A stretch of DNA of 37,966 nucleotides from NCBI GenBank assembly GCA_015231605.1, contig JADGBG010000007.1, positions 1 to 37,966 on the forward strand, read 5' to 3'. Shown here one piece after another: positions 15,086 through 24,310 of the stretch (the first letter of the stretch is position 1; each line of letters starts with the position of its first letter). The notes beneath the pieces were generated by a model. The model was not told the DNA's origin and did no database searches. It saw nothing but the letters and a program-made list of their open reading frames with translations. The position numbers and the translations under genes were made by a program. The DNA is from Alphaproteobacteria bacterium. GTDB lineage: Bacteria > Pseudomonadota > Alphaproteobacteria > Rhodospirillales > Magnetovibrionaceae.

Positions 15086-16369
15086 TTATTTTTCCGCCGG
15101 TTGCTCTGGCTTTTTCTTGGGGCGGTTAAGGTAAGGCGCCAGCCCGTCGTCGAGCATTTCGGACTTGGCGATGAGGCTGCGGACATCCTTTGCCGCGGAG
15201 CCCAATTTCAACATTTCCTGTAGCTTGGCGACGACGCCGCGAATGACCAGGACGCCCATCGGCTGGCTCAATTCCACCTCGATGAATTCGCGTCCCAAGC
15301 GATCCCACAGTCCGTGCAGCATGCTGACGCGCATTTCGAAGTCGATCGGGGACATCGCCTCGATGGCTTCGGATCCGAGGAACGGCAGGTAGCGACGGAT
15401 GGCCTCGATTTCCTGATTGCTCCATTTTCCCACTTCCTCGACCACGGACGGGGTGGCGCCGAGCAGCAATTGAAAATCCTTGCCCATGGCGTCCTTCACC
15501 TGGGAGATGCGGGTCACGTATTTCTTTTTCTTGCCTTCGGGGTCGGCCTTGTCCTCGATTTCCTTCATGGCCCAGGTCCCGAAGGCGCGGAACACGGCGG
15601 GATCCCTGACCGACAGGATTTCCGGTCCGAGCGCGGTGATCTTGGCGCTGTGATCCAACCCCTCGACCACGGCCTGGAGGAATTCGGGTGACAGATTGAC
15701 GATTTCCGGAAAACTGTTGCCGAGCGCGACGCGCAACGGGCGCAGGAACGTCACCGGCTGGCAGGCATGCAGGGTGTCGAGGAACGCCTTGTCTTTTTTC
15801 AGCAACGAGTCCAGGCGGCCCCGCAGTCCCTTGTGCAGCTCCAGGATGGACAGCGGATCGAATCGGATCAGTTGGCGCACCTTGGACAGATCGGACGCCT
15901 TGCGCACCTTCATGGCGCGCAGCTCTTCGTCGACGCGCTTTTCCTTTTGCGGCGGGGCGTCGGCCATGATGTGTTCCAAGGCTTTCTGGATGAAGTGGTC
16001 CTTGGCTTCATCGACGCTCATGCCGCAGCACCCGACGGAACCGCGGGTCACGGCCTTGCCGGCGGCGTCCTTGAATTCGATGAGTTTTTCACGAACGGCG
16101 ATGTCAAAAAGCGTCAACCCCCATTCGATGGCGGCGTCGTCCTGTTCAATTTCGGACAACGACCGCCCCCTCAGGCGCGGCTTGATGGTTTTGTTCGATT
16201 TGGCGTACAGCCCTTCCAACTTGACCAGCAGGGGCAGGATCAGCGTGTCAACGGTGCGCCGCAACCGGATTTTTTGCAGAAAAGCGACCTTGTTCCAAAG
16301 CGCGGGGATCTCCCACGGGCGCGCGCCCGTGGAAGGCGTGATGACCACACTTTTGCGCTTTCCGGCCAT
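15086..16369 (-). CDS. Conserved-looking protein of unknown function, 427 aa
   Basis: 427 aa from the ATG at 16369, with GGTGGGA upstream. No signal peptide or membrane segment. It is largely helical and charged, with a very basic start (MAGKRKS) and end (NRPKKKPEQPAEK). A Cys pair occurs in GSVGCCGMS at about 110. The middle repeats a pattern of long helices (LRQLIRFDPLSILELHKGLR-like, LGPEILSVRDPAVFRAFGTW). Coding is supported by normal codon use across the whole length and no competing frame. I recognise no family, catalytic motif or nucleotide-binding loop. It lies 90 bases behind comEC on the same strand and converges on lexA, a spot where lexA and comEC are direct neighbours in related genomes, so it looks like a lineage-specific insertion. 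A structural or regulatory cytosolic protein is the most that can be said. Confidence 0.6.
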   Translation of the reverse strand: MAGKRKSVVITPSTGARPWEIPALWNKVAFLQKIRLRRTVDTLILPLLVKLEGLYAKSNKTIKPRLRGRSLSEIEQDDAAIEWGLTLFDIAVREKLIEFKDAAGKAVTRGSVGCCGMSVDEAKDHFIQKALEHIMADAPPQKEKRVDEELRAMKVRKASDLSKVRQLIRFDPLSILELHKGLRGRLDSLLKKDKAFLDTLHACQPVTFLRPLRVALGNSFPEIVNLSPEFLQAVVEGLDHSAKITALGPEILSVRDPAVFRAFGTWAMKEIEDKADPEGKKKKYVTRISQVKDAMGKDFQLLLGATPSVVEEVGKWSNQEIEAIRRYLPFLGSEAIEAMSPIDFEMRVSMLHGLWDRLGREFIEVELSQPMGVLVIRGVVAKLQEMLKLGSAAKDVRSLIAKSEMLDDGLAPYLNRPKKKPEQPAEK

Positions 16370-16459
16370 GTCTGCGTCCCACCAATCGTCCTTGGCCTTC
16401 CCGGTTGCGGGTAACCTAGCACCCTAATCGCCCGCAGGTCCAGCGGTGGCGGAGCCAAA

Positions 16460-18526
16460 TTATCGGGATCGCCCCGCCACCCACGGGCGCAGGCCCCGAT
16501 CCTGGGCCACGGTTTCCACGCGCACCCCGCCGCCGGGTCCGAACCACAGCGCATGGGTTCCCCATCGGCGCAGATCGTCCGCGCCGATGAAGAGCGGCGC
16601 GGCGCACCCCTGAACATCCTTCGCCATGGCCTCGCCCGCCACCACCACGTCGGCGGTCGAACAGTCCTCGTCCAGGGCCTCCAGCGCCGTGGCGAAGGCC
16701 ACCGCCCGACCCGCACCGCGCCACACGCACCCCAAGGCGTCGCAGCGCACGCCGTCCCGACCCGCGTCGAGCGCCCAACGCTCCCCCGCGCCGCCCTGCC
16801 CGGCGCGGCGCAGCCACACGTCGCGTTCGAACCTGCCGGATTGCAGCGTGGAAAAGACGTACCGCCCGTCCGCCCCGCGCACGGCGGCAAGCCTGCCGCC
16901 ATCGTGCACCAGCACGTCGGGCGGCGTCACGGTCCAGGCGCTGGCGAGTCCCAACGCGGCCATCGGCGCCCCCCACGCCCGGAGCCCGCCGCGCCACAAC
17001 GCCGCCCACACGCCGCCGAACGCCACAAGCGACAAGCCCCACGCCGGAAAGGCCGCCACCATGCCCACCGCGCCCGGCCAAGACGACACGGCCCGCGCCG
17101 TCGCCAAAACCACGTCGACCCCCCATCCCATGGGCGCCAGGGCCACCCCTTCCACCCCCAGCGGCATCAGGGCGTAGGCCAAAACCGCCCACGGCATGAT
17201 CCACAAGGCCGTCACCGGCACCGCCACCATGTTGGCCGCCAGACCATAAAGCGCCACGGAATTGAAATGATGCGCCGCGAACACGCCCGTCGCCACCCCC
17301 GCCACCGCCGTGGTCAACGCCACGCCGAGGACGTAACGGGCAAGCCTTGCCCCCCACCCGTCGCCCCGCGCGGCAAGCCAGCCCCGCGCGCGCAAAGCCT
17401 CATACACCGCGACCAACGCCACAACGGCGGCGAACGACATCTGGAAGCTGGCCCCCAGCAGGCTTTCCGGCGACACCACCAAGATCGCCACCGCCGCCCA
17501 CGCCACCAAGCGCATGGAAATGGCCTGGCGGTCCGCGACCACGGCCGTCAGCACCAACGCCGCCATCAAAAACGCGCGCTGGGTGGGCACCGTCGCGCCC
17601 GCCGCCAGGGCGTAGGCGAAGGCCCCGGCGATGGCCGCCACGGCCGCCGCCTTTTTGACCGGAAACCGCAGAGCCAAGGGCGGGACCAAAGCGCCCAGGG
17701 CGCGCACGGCGAAAAACACGATCCCCGCGACCAACCCCACATGCAGGCCGGAAATGGCCAAAAGATGCGCGAGGCCGCTGGCGCGCATGGCCTCCAGGAC
17801 GTCTTCGGGGATCGCGCCGCGCTCGCCCATCATCAGGGCGGCGGTGACGGCCCCGGTTTCGCCCGCTTCATGGCGCAGGATCCGTTCCGAAATGGCCGTC
17901 CGACCGCGTTCCCAGGCGAAGGCGAGACTGTCGGCCCCGGCGTCGGGGGCGCCGCCCACCACCGTCGGCGCGCCATAGGCGAAGCCGACGCCTCCCAGAC
18001 CCTGAAAATAGGACTGGCGCTGAAAATCGAAGGCGCCGGGCATGGCGGGCGGTGGCGGCGGGCTCAGTTCGGCGCGGACCTCCAACCAGTCGCCGGGCCG
18101 AACATCGGGTTCGGTTCCGTAAAGCGCGACGCGCACGGCGCGGGGAACGCGATCCGGCGACAGGCGCGGGATGGTCAGACGCTCCAACGTCACCCGGCGG
18201 CCGCGCTCCGTCGGCTCGACCCGCGCAACCTGGCCGGTGACCGTCACCGGCCCGATTTCACGGTCCAGAACCGGCGCGGCCAACCACCAGGTGCGCGCGC
18301 CGGCCAGAGCGAAGCCCACGGCCAGCGTCGTCACCGCCACGGCGCCCAGAAAGGCCAGGGTCCGGCCCCGCGCCGCCGCACGCCATGCAATCCCGGCAAA
18401 CACCGCCGCCCCCACCCAGCCGGACCACAGCGGCGGCTCGATGCACAGGGCGAAATACACTCCGATCCCCACCCCCAGCATCACCGGCAGCCACAACGGC
18501 CAACGCTCGCGCTGGGCCTCCAACAT
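16460..18526 (-). CDS. comEC: ComEC/Rec2-family membrane protein
   Basis: 688 aa from the ATG at 18526 (MLEAQRERWPLWLPV). The frame stays open to an ATG at 18688, and homology with relatives may begin a few residues before 18526, so the start is uncertain; no good ribosome site is seen at 18526. N-terminal membrane helices, then a DUF4131-like soluble domain (about 75-190), then the competence domain of many helices with HLLAISGLHVGLVAG and GATVPTQRAFLMAALVL, the signature of the ComEC channel. The C-terminal 150 residues correspond in position to the metallo-beta-lactamase-like domain but show no HxHxDH metal motif, as in many alphaproteobacterial ComECs. The family takes up single-stranded DNA across the inner membrane. 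No other competence genes are nearby. Confidence 0.88.
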   Translation of the reverse strand: MLEAQRERWPLWLPVMLGVGIGVYFALCIEPPLWSGWVGAAVFAGIAWRAAARGRTLAFLGAVAVTTLAVGFALAGARTWWLAAPVLDREIGPVTVTGQVARVEPTERGRRVTLERLTIPRLSPDRVPRAVRVALYGTEPDVRPGDWLEVRAELSPPPPPAMPGAFDFQRQSYFQGLGGVGFAYGAPTVVGGAPDAGADSLAFAWERGRTAISERILRHEAGETGAVTAALMMGERGAIPEDVLEAMRASGLAHLLAISGLHVGLVAGIVFFAVRALGALVPPLALRFPVKKAAAVAAIAGAFAYALAAGATVPTQRAFLMAALVLTAVVADRQAISMRLVAWAAVAILVVSPESLLGASFQMSFAAVVALVAVYEALRARGWLAARGDGWGARLARYVLGVALTTAVAGVATGVFAAHHFNSVALYGLAANMVAVPVTALWIMPWAVLAYALMPLGVEGVALAPMGWGVDVVLATARAVSSWPGAVGMVAAFPAWGLSLVAFGGVWAALWRGGLRAWGAPMAALGLASAWTVTPPDVLVHDGGRLAAVRGADGRYVFSTLQSGRFERDVWLRRAGQGGAGERWALDAGRDGVRCDALGCVWRGAGRAVAFATALEALDEDCSTADVVVAGEAMAKDVQGCAAPLFIGADDLRRWGTHALWFGPGGGVRVETVAQDRGLRPWVAGRSR

Positions 18527-18748
18527 GGAGGTCAACGCCACGCCAAGACCACGCGCATTCGAGACGATGGAAAACGAGGGCAGGATTTTTCTGTCCTTTC
18601 CGGCGAAATTTGCGTATGAATCCAATGCGGTTTTGTCTCCATACCCATGGGCCGGGGACGGAAACGTCGGGAATGCGCCAAACAACAAACCGCCAAGGCG
18701 GCGTATTCAGCTTACACGAAATCGAATAGGAAAGCATAAGCGGCAATC

Positions 18749-20149
18749 ATGACGGTCGTCACACGTTTCGCGCCCTCCCCCACGGGCTACCTTCACATCG
18801 GCGGCGCGCGCACCGCTCTGTTCAACTACCTTTACGCCAAGCACACGGGCGGCAAGTTCCTGCTGCGCATCGAGGACACGGACCGTGCCCGCTCCACGCC
18901 GGAAGCCGTGGAAGCCATTCAGAACGGGCTTAAATGGCTGGGTCTGGATTGGGACGGCGACGCCGTCAGCCAGTTCGACAACGCCCCCCGTCACGCCGAG
19001 GTCGCGCGCCATTTGTTGAGCATGGGGCGCGCCTACAAGTGCACCTGCACGCCCGAGGAACTGGAAGCCATGCGCGAACAGGCCAAGGCCGAAGGCCGGC
19101 CGATGCGCTATGACGGACGCTGCCGCGACAAAGACCACCACCCCGCCGAAGGCGCCTACGTGGTGCGGCTCAAGGCCGAACATGGGGGCGACACCGTCAT
19201 CCACGACGTCATCCAGGGCGAGGTCCGGGTCTCCAACCAGGAAATCGACGATTTCGTGCTGCTGCGCAGCGACGGCACCCCGACCTACATGCTGGCGGTG
19301 GTGGTGGACGACCACGACATGGGCGTGAACTACGTGTTCCGCGGCGACGATCACCTGACCAACGCGTTCCGCCAGATGCAGATCTACGACGCCATGGACT
19401 GGCAACGCCCGACCTTCGCGCACATGCCCCTGCTGCACGGCGCGGACGGCAAGAAGCTGTCCAAGCGCCACGGCGCGCTGGGTGTCGAGGGCTATCGCGA
19501 TCTGGGCCTTTTGCCCGAAGCCATCAACAACTACCTCCTGCGGCTGGGCTGGGGACATGGCGACGACGAAATCATTTCCCGCGAACAGGCCATCGAATGG
19601 TTCGATGCCAAGGACGTGGGCCGCGCCGCCGCGCGTTTCGACGCGGATAAGCTGGCGCACATCAACGCGCACTACATGCGCGAGGCCGATGACGGGCGCC
19701 TGCTGGACATCATCTGGCCGATGGTGAGCGCGGCGCTCGGCGCGGACATGGCCGAGGGCGGCCGCGAACGCATTCTGACGGGCATGCCGGGGCTCAAGGA
19801 TCGCGCAAAGAATACCGTGGAACTTGCTGAAAGCGCGCAATTTTACGCAAGGAAACGTCCCATCCCCTTGAACGATCAGGCGAATAAGCTGCTGGGTGAA
19901 GAAGGCATGGCGGTATTGCGCCAGTTCCGTGATATATTGGCCGACGCACACGACTGGTCGGCCGCCCCCCTTCAGGACGCGGCCAAGGCCTTCGCCGAAC
20001 AGGCGGGTCTGAAGCTGGGCAAGGTGGCGCAGCCGTTGCGCGCGGCGCTCACCGGGTCCAACGTCTCGCCGGGGATTTTCGAGGTGATGGAAATCCTGGG
20101 CCGGGACGAAAGCCTGGGACGTCTGGACGACGCCTTGTCGGCTGGCTGA
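18749..20149 (+). CDS. gltX: Glutamyl-tRNA synthetase
   Basis: 466 aa class I synthetase charging tRNA-Glu. The HIGH-type motif is in [17 protein letters not shown] (HIGG at 16-19) and the KMSKS-type motif is KKLSKRHGA at about 237. A glutamate-recognition segment and an anticodon-binding C-terminal helix bundle follow, and the length matches the bacterial enzyme. Alphaproteobacteria often have two copies with different tRNA specificity; the local order lexA-comEC-gltX-gltA is the conserved locus of one of them. Starts 60 bases from the longest possible comEC reading, divergently. Confidence 0.96.
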   Translation: MTVVTRFAPSPTGYLHIGGARTALFNYLYAKHTGGKFLLRIEDTDRARSTPEAVEAIQNGLKWLGLDWDGDAVSQFDNAPRHAEVARHLLSMGRAYKCTCTPEELEAMREQAKAEGRPMRYDGRCRDKDHHPAEGAYVVRLKAEHGGDTVIHDVIQGEVRVSNQEIDDFVLLRSDGTPTYMLAVVVDDHDMGVNYVFRGDDHLTNAFRQMQIYDAMDWQRPTFAHMPLLHGADGKKLSKRHGALGVEGYRDLGLLPEAINNYLLRLGWGHGDDEIISREQAIEWFDAKDVGRAAARFDADKLAHINAHYMREADDGRLLDIIWPMVSAALGADMAEGGRERILTGMPGLKDRAKNTVELAESAQFYARKRPIPLNDQANKLLGEEGMAVLRQFRDILADAHDWSAAPLQDAAKAFAEQAGLKLGKVAQPLRAALTGSNVSPGIFEVMEILGRDESLGRLDDALSAG

Positions 20150-20224
20150 CCGAACCGACCGATCGCTTCTGCCCCCCACGGGCGCAACGAAGGGCGACGG
20201 ACAAGAGAGTGAAGAGGACTGTCC

Positions 20225-21535
20225 ATGAAGAACAAGATCGCGGATCACACATTCACCCTGACCAACAACGCCACCGGGGAAAGCTGGGAGCTTCCCGTGC
20301 TGAGCGGGACCGTCGGACCGGACGTGATCGATATTCGCAAACTGTACGCGGACACGGGTCATTTCACCTACGACCCGGGCTACACCTCCACCGGCAGCTG
20401 CCAGTCCGACATCACCTACATCGACGGGGACAAGGGCGAACTCCTGTATCGGGGCTACCGCATCGAAGAACTGGCGGTGAATTCCGATTATTTGGAAACC
20501 TGCTACATCCTGATCTACGGCGATCTGCCGACCCAGGAACAGCTGGACACGTTCCGCCGCCGCATCACCTACCACACCATGCTGCATGAACAGCTTCTGT
20601 CGTTCTATCGCGGGTTCCGCCGCGACAGCCACCCCATGGCCATCATGGTGGGCGTGGTGGGCGCGCTGTCGGCGTTCTATCACGACTCACTGGACATCAC
20701 GAACCCCAAGCACCGCTTCATCGCGTCGACGCGTCTCATCGCCAAGATGCCGACCATCGCCGCCAACGCGTACCGCTATTCGCTGGGCATGCCGTTCGTG
20801 TACCCGCGCAACGACCTCACCTACGCGGAAAACTTCCTGTACATGATGTTTTCCAACCCATGCGAGGAATACAAGGTCAACCCGGTGCTCACCCGCGCCA
20901 TGGACCGCATCCTGATCCTGCACGCTGACCACGAACAGAACGCGTCCACGTCCACGGTGCGCATCGCCGGCTCTTCGGGCGCGAACCCGTTCGCCTGCAT
21001 CGCCGCCGGCATCGCGTGCCTGTGGGGACCGGCGCACGGCGGCGCGAACGAAGCCGTGCTCACCATGCTGGAAGAAATCGGCACCAAGGACCGCATTCCC
21101 GAATTCATCGCACGCGCCAAGGACAAGAACGATCCGTTCCGCCTCATGGGCTTTGGCCACCGGGTCTACAAGAACTTCGACCCGCGCGCCCGCGTCATGC
21201 ACCAAACGGCGCGCGAAGTCTTCGAGGAATTGGGCGTCACTCACGATCCGCTGCTGGAACTGGCGGTGGAGCTGGAAAAGATCGCCCTGGAAGATCCGTA
21301 CTTCGTGGAAAAGAAGCTCTATCCCAACGTGGATTTCTATTCGGGCATCATCTTCCGCGCCATGGGCATTCCCACATCCATGTTCACGGTGCTGTTCGCC
21401 ATGGCGCGCACGGTGGGCTGGGTCGCGCAGTGGAACGAAATGATCGAGGATCCGCAGCAAAAAATCGGCCGTCCCCGCCAGCTGTACACGGGGCACCCCG
21501 AACGGATCTACGAACCCATCGAAAACCGGGGCTGA
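20225..21535 (+). CDS. gltA: Citrate synthase
   Basis: 436 aa type II (hexameric, Gram-negative) citrate synthase condensing acetyl-CoA and oxaloacetate. Catalytic His in [10 protein letters not shown], second His in [10 protein letters not shown] and Asp in YPNVDFYSG are present, with the substrate Arg in [10 protein letters not shown]. The N-terminal beta domain seen in NADH-sensitive enzymes is present ([14 protein letters not shown]). AAGAGG lies eight bases before the ATG. It follows gltX by 75 bases and is closed by a strong terminator at 21551. Confidence 0.97.
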   Translation: MKNKIADHTFTLTNNATGESWELPVLSGTVGPDVIDIRKLYADTGHFTYDPGYTSTGSCQSDITYIDGDKGELLYRGYRIEELAVNSDYLETCYILIYGDLPTQEQLDTFRRRITYHTMLHEQLLSFYRGFRRDSHPMAIMVGVVGALSAFYHDSLDITNPKHRFIASTRLIAKMPTIAANAYRYSLGMPFVYPRNDLTYAENFLYMMFSNPCEEYKVNPVLTRAMDRILILHADHEQNASTSTVRIAGSSGANPFACIAAGIACLWGPAHGGANEAVLTMLEEIGTKDRIPEFIARAKDKNDPFRLMGFGHRVYKNFDPRARVMHQTAREVFEELGVTHDPLLELAVELEKIALEDPYFVEKKLYPNVDFYSGIIFRAMGIPTSMFTVLFAMARTVGWVAQWNEMIEDPQQKIGRPRQLYTGHPERIYEPIENRG

Positions 21536-21550
21536 TCCCTCATTCTCAGT

Positions 21551-21590
21551 ACGAAACGGCGGCTCCTCGGGGAGCCGCCGTTTCGTGTTT
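21551..21590 (+). terminator. Strong stem-loop terminator after gltA
   Basis: ACGAAACGGCGGCTCC and GGAGCCGCCGTTTCGT pair perfectly over 16 bp around a TCGG loop, and GTTTGTC follows. It begins 15 bases past the gltA stop and separates gltA from the convergent TSUP gene ending at 21609. The T-tract is modest, but the stem is exceptionally stable. Confidence 0.85.
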
Positions 21591-21608
21591 GTCAAAGCCG
21601 TTGGAAGA

Positions 21609-22709
21609 TCAGGCCTGGCTCGGCTCCGCGGCTGCGGCCGCCGCAGCCGCTTCAGCCTCGGCCTTGGCGCGTTTGTCCTCGGCCATGCCCTTGACCAACG
21701 CCACCAGGATCGACACCGCGCCCGTCAACAGCGCCAGGGCCAGCAGGCCGAAACTGATGTTGGACAGCAATTCGCTGGTGGCGGCCGGCAGCTTTTCAAT
21801 CAGATCAAGGTTGGAGAGATACACAGGAACCTTGAAGAAGCGGCTGACCAACACGATCAGCATGATGGTCGCCATGATCAACTTGACCACCCAATCCTTG
21901 ACATAGGTGGTGCCGATGGCGCCGATCTGCACGCCGAACAGGGAACCTGCCAGGATGATCATCGCCAGGCGAATGTCGACATAGCCGTCCCAGGCGTACA
22001 GCAAGCTGCCGCCCGCGCCCATGACGAAGGCCACCACCAATTCCGTCGCCGTGGCCATGATGGCCGGCACGCCCAGCACGTAGATCATGGCCGGAACGCC
22101 GATGAAGCCGCCCACCGCGATGCTTGCTGCCAACAGGCCCGTGGCGAAGCCGAGCGGCGCGATGAAGAGGACCGACACTTTTTTACCCTTCAATGACTTG
22201 AAACTCATCATGGTGCCGGGAATGTTGATGGACTGGACGATCTTGGCCAGCTTCGGGGTCTTGTGCTCCGTTTCCGTGTCGCCTTCCTTGCGGCTTTTCA
22301 GGGCGTCGCGCAGGACGAACCCGCCGACGATCGCCAAAACGACCACGAAAATCGCGGAAACGTACAGGTTGGTGCCGCTATCGCCGAACTGTTCGCGAAT
22401 GCTCGTCATGAAGCCCTTGCCGACGATGACGCCGAGTTCGGCGAACACGCCCATCATGACCCCCATCTTGACGTCCACCTGGCCGTATTTGGCGCGTTTG
22501 ATGGAACCCACCAGCGCCTTGGGAAACTTGTGCGCCATGTTGCTGGCCACCGCGACGATGGCCGGCGCGCCCAGGCTCATCATGGCCGGGGTCAGAACGA
22601 ACGCGCCGCCGGAACCGATGAAGCCGCTGACCATGCCGCCGATGAAACCGACGATGAACAGCAACGCCACCATGCCCGGGGTCAGATCAAGGAAGGTGAT
22701 GGCTTCCAT
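21609..22709 (-). CDS. TSUP-family (TauE/SafE) anion transporter
   Basis: 366 aa inner-membrane protein with about eight hydrophobic segments. The two TSUP repeat halves are visible: FIGGMVSGFIGSGGAFVLTPAM near the start and ASIAVGGFIGVPAMIYVLGV after the central loop, each with the G-x-x-x-G-x-G type helix break of the family. A soluble loop (about 145-180) separates the halves, and the C-terminus is a long Ala/Glu tail. ATG at 22709 with AAGGAG eight bases upstream. TSUP proteins export or import sulfite, sulfonates and related organic anions; the substrate cannot be read here. It is last in a three-gene unit with a Usp protein and a small membrane protein, facing a LysR regulator. Confidence 0.9.
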   Translation of the reverse strand: MEAITFLDLTPGMVALLFIVGFIGGMVSGFIGSGGAFVLTPAMMSLGAPAIVAVASNMAHKFPKALVGSIKRAKYGQVDVKMGVMMGVFAELGVIVGKGFMTSIREQFGDSGTNLYVSAIFVVVLAIVGGFVLRDALKSRKEGDTETEHKTPKLAKIVQSINIPGTMMSFKSLKGKKVSVLFIAPLGFATGLLAASIAVGGFIGVPAMIYVLGVPAIMATATELVVAFVMGAGGSLLYAWDGYVDIRLAMIILAGSLFGVQIGAIGTTYVKDWVVKLIMATIMLIVLVSRFFKVPVYLSNLDLIEKLPAATSELLSNISFGLLALALLTGAVSILVALVKGMAEDKRAKAEAEAAAAAAAAEPSQA

Positions 22710-22889
22710 GGGTACTCTCCTTCGCGGCGGGTTAACGCATCCGCCTTATCCTGCTTGCGTCCGGCGCGCCCTGAAACAGGGAGCCGAAATATGCAAAAGT
22801 CCTGCCCGCCCGAAGCCACGGACGGCGGTTGGCGATCTCAAACGGGGTAGCACGGGGTGCGCCAAGGCGCGCCCGCGCCGCGCGGGGCC

Positions 22890-23738
22890 CTAGCCGCCGC
22901 GCGCGATCAGGACCGGAACTTCGGCCTGATTGATGACGCGTTCGGCCTTGGAGCCGAACAGCATCCGGCCAATGCCGGTGCGACCGAAGTTGCCAAGCAC
23001 GATCAGACCGGCTTGGCGGTCCTTGGCCGCGTCGACGATGGCTTCGTCCGCGATCCCTTCGTTGACCATGCCGCGCGCCTGCACGCCCTGCCCGTCGAGG
23101 AATTCAAGCACGCGATCAACAATGGGCTGGGCTTCGTTTTGGCGGCGTTCGCTGTGCGACGGCACCTTGACCGACAGCACCGTCAACGGCGCCCTGCCGG
23201 TCTTCGCCAACTCGCCCGCGACCACGGCGGCCATGTCACTGAAGCGCGAACCGTCGGTGGCGACCAGGATCGAGGTCCACATGTCACAGGTTTCCGGCAC
23301 GACGAGCACCGAGCACGGCGCGTAACCGATCACCTTGGCGGTGGCGTCGCCCAGCATCAGGCGCGCCAAGCCGCGACGGCCACGACGGCCCATCACGATG
23401 ATGTCGACGCCCAGGTCCTTGGCGGCTTCCACGATCACTTCGTAGGGATCATCGCCGGCGCGCACCTCGACCGAGGTGTCGATGCCGGCGCGTTCGACGA
23501 CCTCTTCGAAGTTTTCCAGGCCGTGGTTCAGCTTCTTCACCGCCGCGTTTTCCACGCTGGGCCCCATGAAACCGGTTTCACCAGGCTTGGCGATGGCGGA
23601 AAGGATGTAGAGATGCGCATCGTGTTCGGCGCACAGTTTGATGGCCACGCGTTCGGCACCGCTGCTCCATTCCGAACCGTCGGTGGCCAACAACACTTTT
23701 TCGAAACGTCCGATCGGTGATAATTGATTGTCGTTCAA
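22890..23738 (-). CDS. Tandem universal stress protein (two UspA domains)
   Basis: 282 aa, two Usp domains in one chain. Domain 1 begins FEKVLLATDGSEWS; its nucleotide loop reads GRRGRRGLARLMLGD, with Asp where ATP-binding Usps have Ser or Thr. Domain 2 begins WTSILVATDGSRFS and has the full GNFGRTGIGRMLFGS loop, so it probably binds ATP. The start is taken as TTG at 23738 because GAGGGGGG lies seven bases upstream; the next in-frame TTG upstream at 23762 is unsupported. No membrane segment. Domain-paired Usps are often encoded beside the transporter they regulate; here the TSUP gene follows by 180 bases and a small membrane protein precedes by about 40. Confidence 0.88.
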   Translation of the reverse strand: MNDNQLSPIGRFEKVLLATDGSEWSSGAERVAIKLCAEHDAHLYILSAIAKPGETGFMGPSVENAAVKKLNHGLENFEEVVERAGIDTSVEVRAGDDPYEVIVEAAKDLGVDIIVMGRRGRRGLARLMLGDATAKVIGYAPCSVLVVPETCDMWTSILVATDGSRFSDMAAVVAGELAKTGRAPLTVLSVKVPSHSERRQNEAQPIVDRVLEFLDGQGVQARGMVNEGIADEAIVDAAKDRQAGLIVLGNFGRTGIGRMLFGSKAERVINQAEVPVLIARGG

Positions 23739-23779
23739 GGCGTTACCCCCCTCAGAAAGCAAGACTGCCGATGATCATA

Positions 23780-24097
23780 TCAGCGCTTCGCCTTCAATCC
23801 CAGCGCTTCCCAGAAGCGGTCGGTGAACAAGCCGTGAACGATGGAGAACAGGAACGCCAGACCGATCGGCACCAGGAAATAGGTCCTGTCGCCTTGGTTG
23901 GTCATTTCCCCCATGTGTCGGATGTCGCCGTTGAAGTGATATAGGCCGTAATACAAGGCCGCGCTCATCAGGCCATAGATCATGGCGGAGCGAGTCGCCT
24001 TGCGGATCGCCAACATTCGGCGCAGGCTGAAGCGGCGCTTGGCGGTGGTTCCGGTGGCGACGTTGGCGTCAACATGCGAGACCATGGTGGCGGTCAT
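23780..24097 (-). CDS. Small two-helix membrane protein of the TSUP/Usp unit
   Basis: 105 aa from the ATG at 24097, with AGGAGAG upstream. A basic N-terminal third (KRRFSLRRMLAIRKATR) is followed by two membrane segments, SAMIYGLMSAALYYGLYHF and YFLVPIGLAFLFSIVHGLF, with a short polar loop (NGDIRHMGEMTNQGDRT) and a basic end. By the positive-inside rule both ends would be cytoplasmic. The gene is first in the unit reading into the Usp and TSUP genes and is divergent from lysR. I do not know a named family. An accessory subunit of the transporter is a fair inference from position only. Confidence 0.65.
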   Translation of the reverse strand: MTATMVSHVDANVATGTTAKRRFSLRRMLAIRKATRSAMIYGLMSAALYYGLYHFNGDIRHMGEMTNQGDRTYFLVPIGLAFLFSIVHGLFTDRFWEALGLKAKR

Positions 24098-24267
24098 CCT
24101 TCTCTCCTGTTCACCGTATGTATGCGACGCCCCATTCCCCGCAGGAATTGGCGAAATGCACATCGAATGCAGCGGTGTCTTGTCGGGTGGCGGTCGGTCA
24201 GAAAAGACCAATAAAACCCTGCTTATCTCCCCCAAGGTCGCACGGATTATTGTAAATATCAGCTCTC

Positions 24268-24310
24268 TTGGCCAATGATTTATTTTATTCTAATATTCCC
24301 AAATGGAATA
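24268..24310 (+). promoter_or_regulatory. lysR promoter and overlapping LysR-type dyad at the start codon
   Basis: TTGGCC (24268-24273), 17 bp, TAATAT (24291-24296) form a plausible promoter whose start point would fall at or next to the ATG at 24303. TATTCC-CAAAT-GGAATA (24294-24310) is a perfect 6-bp inverted repeat that contains the T-N11-A core of LysR sites and spans the start codon. No ribosome-binding sequence precedes the ATG. Another partial dyad, ATAA-N8-TTAT, lies upstream near 24210. The arrangement suggests autoregulation and a leaderless message. Confidence 0.4.

Noticed and set aside
16553-18619. 688-codon open frame on the plus strand opposite comEC
   Set aside because: It is extremely rich in Arg, His, Pro and Gly with no hydrophobic core; comEC motifs are on the minus strand.
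18707-20683. 658-codon open frame on the minus strand opposite gltX and gltA
   Set aside because: Antisense to two essential genes with complete catalytic motifs.
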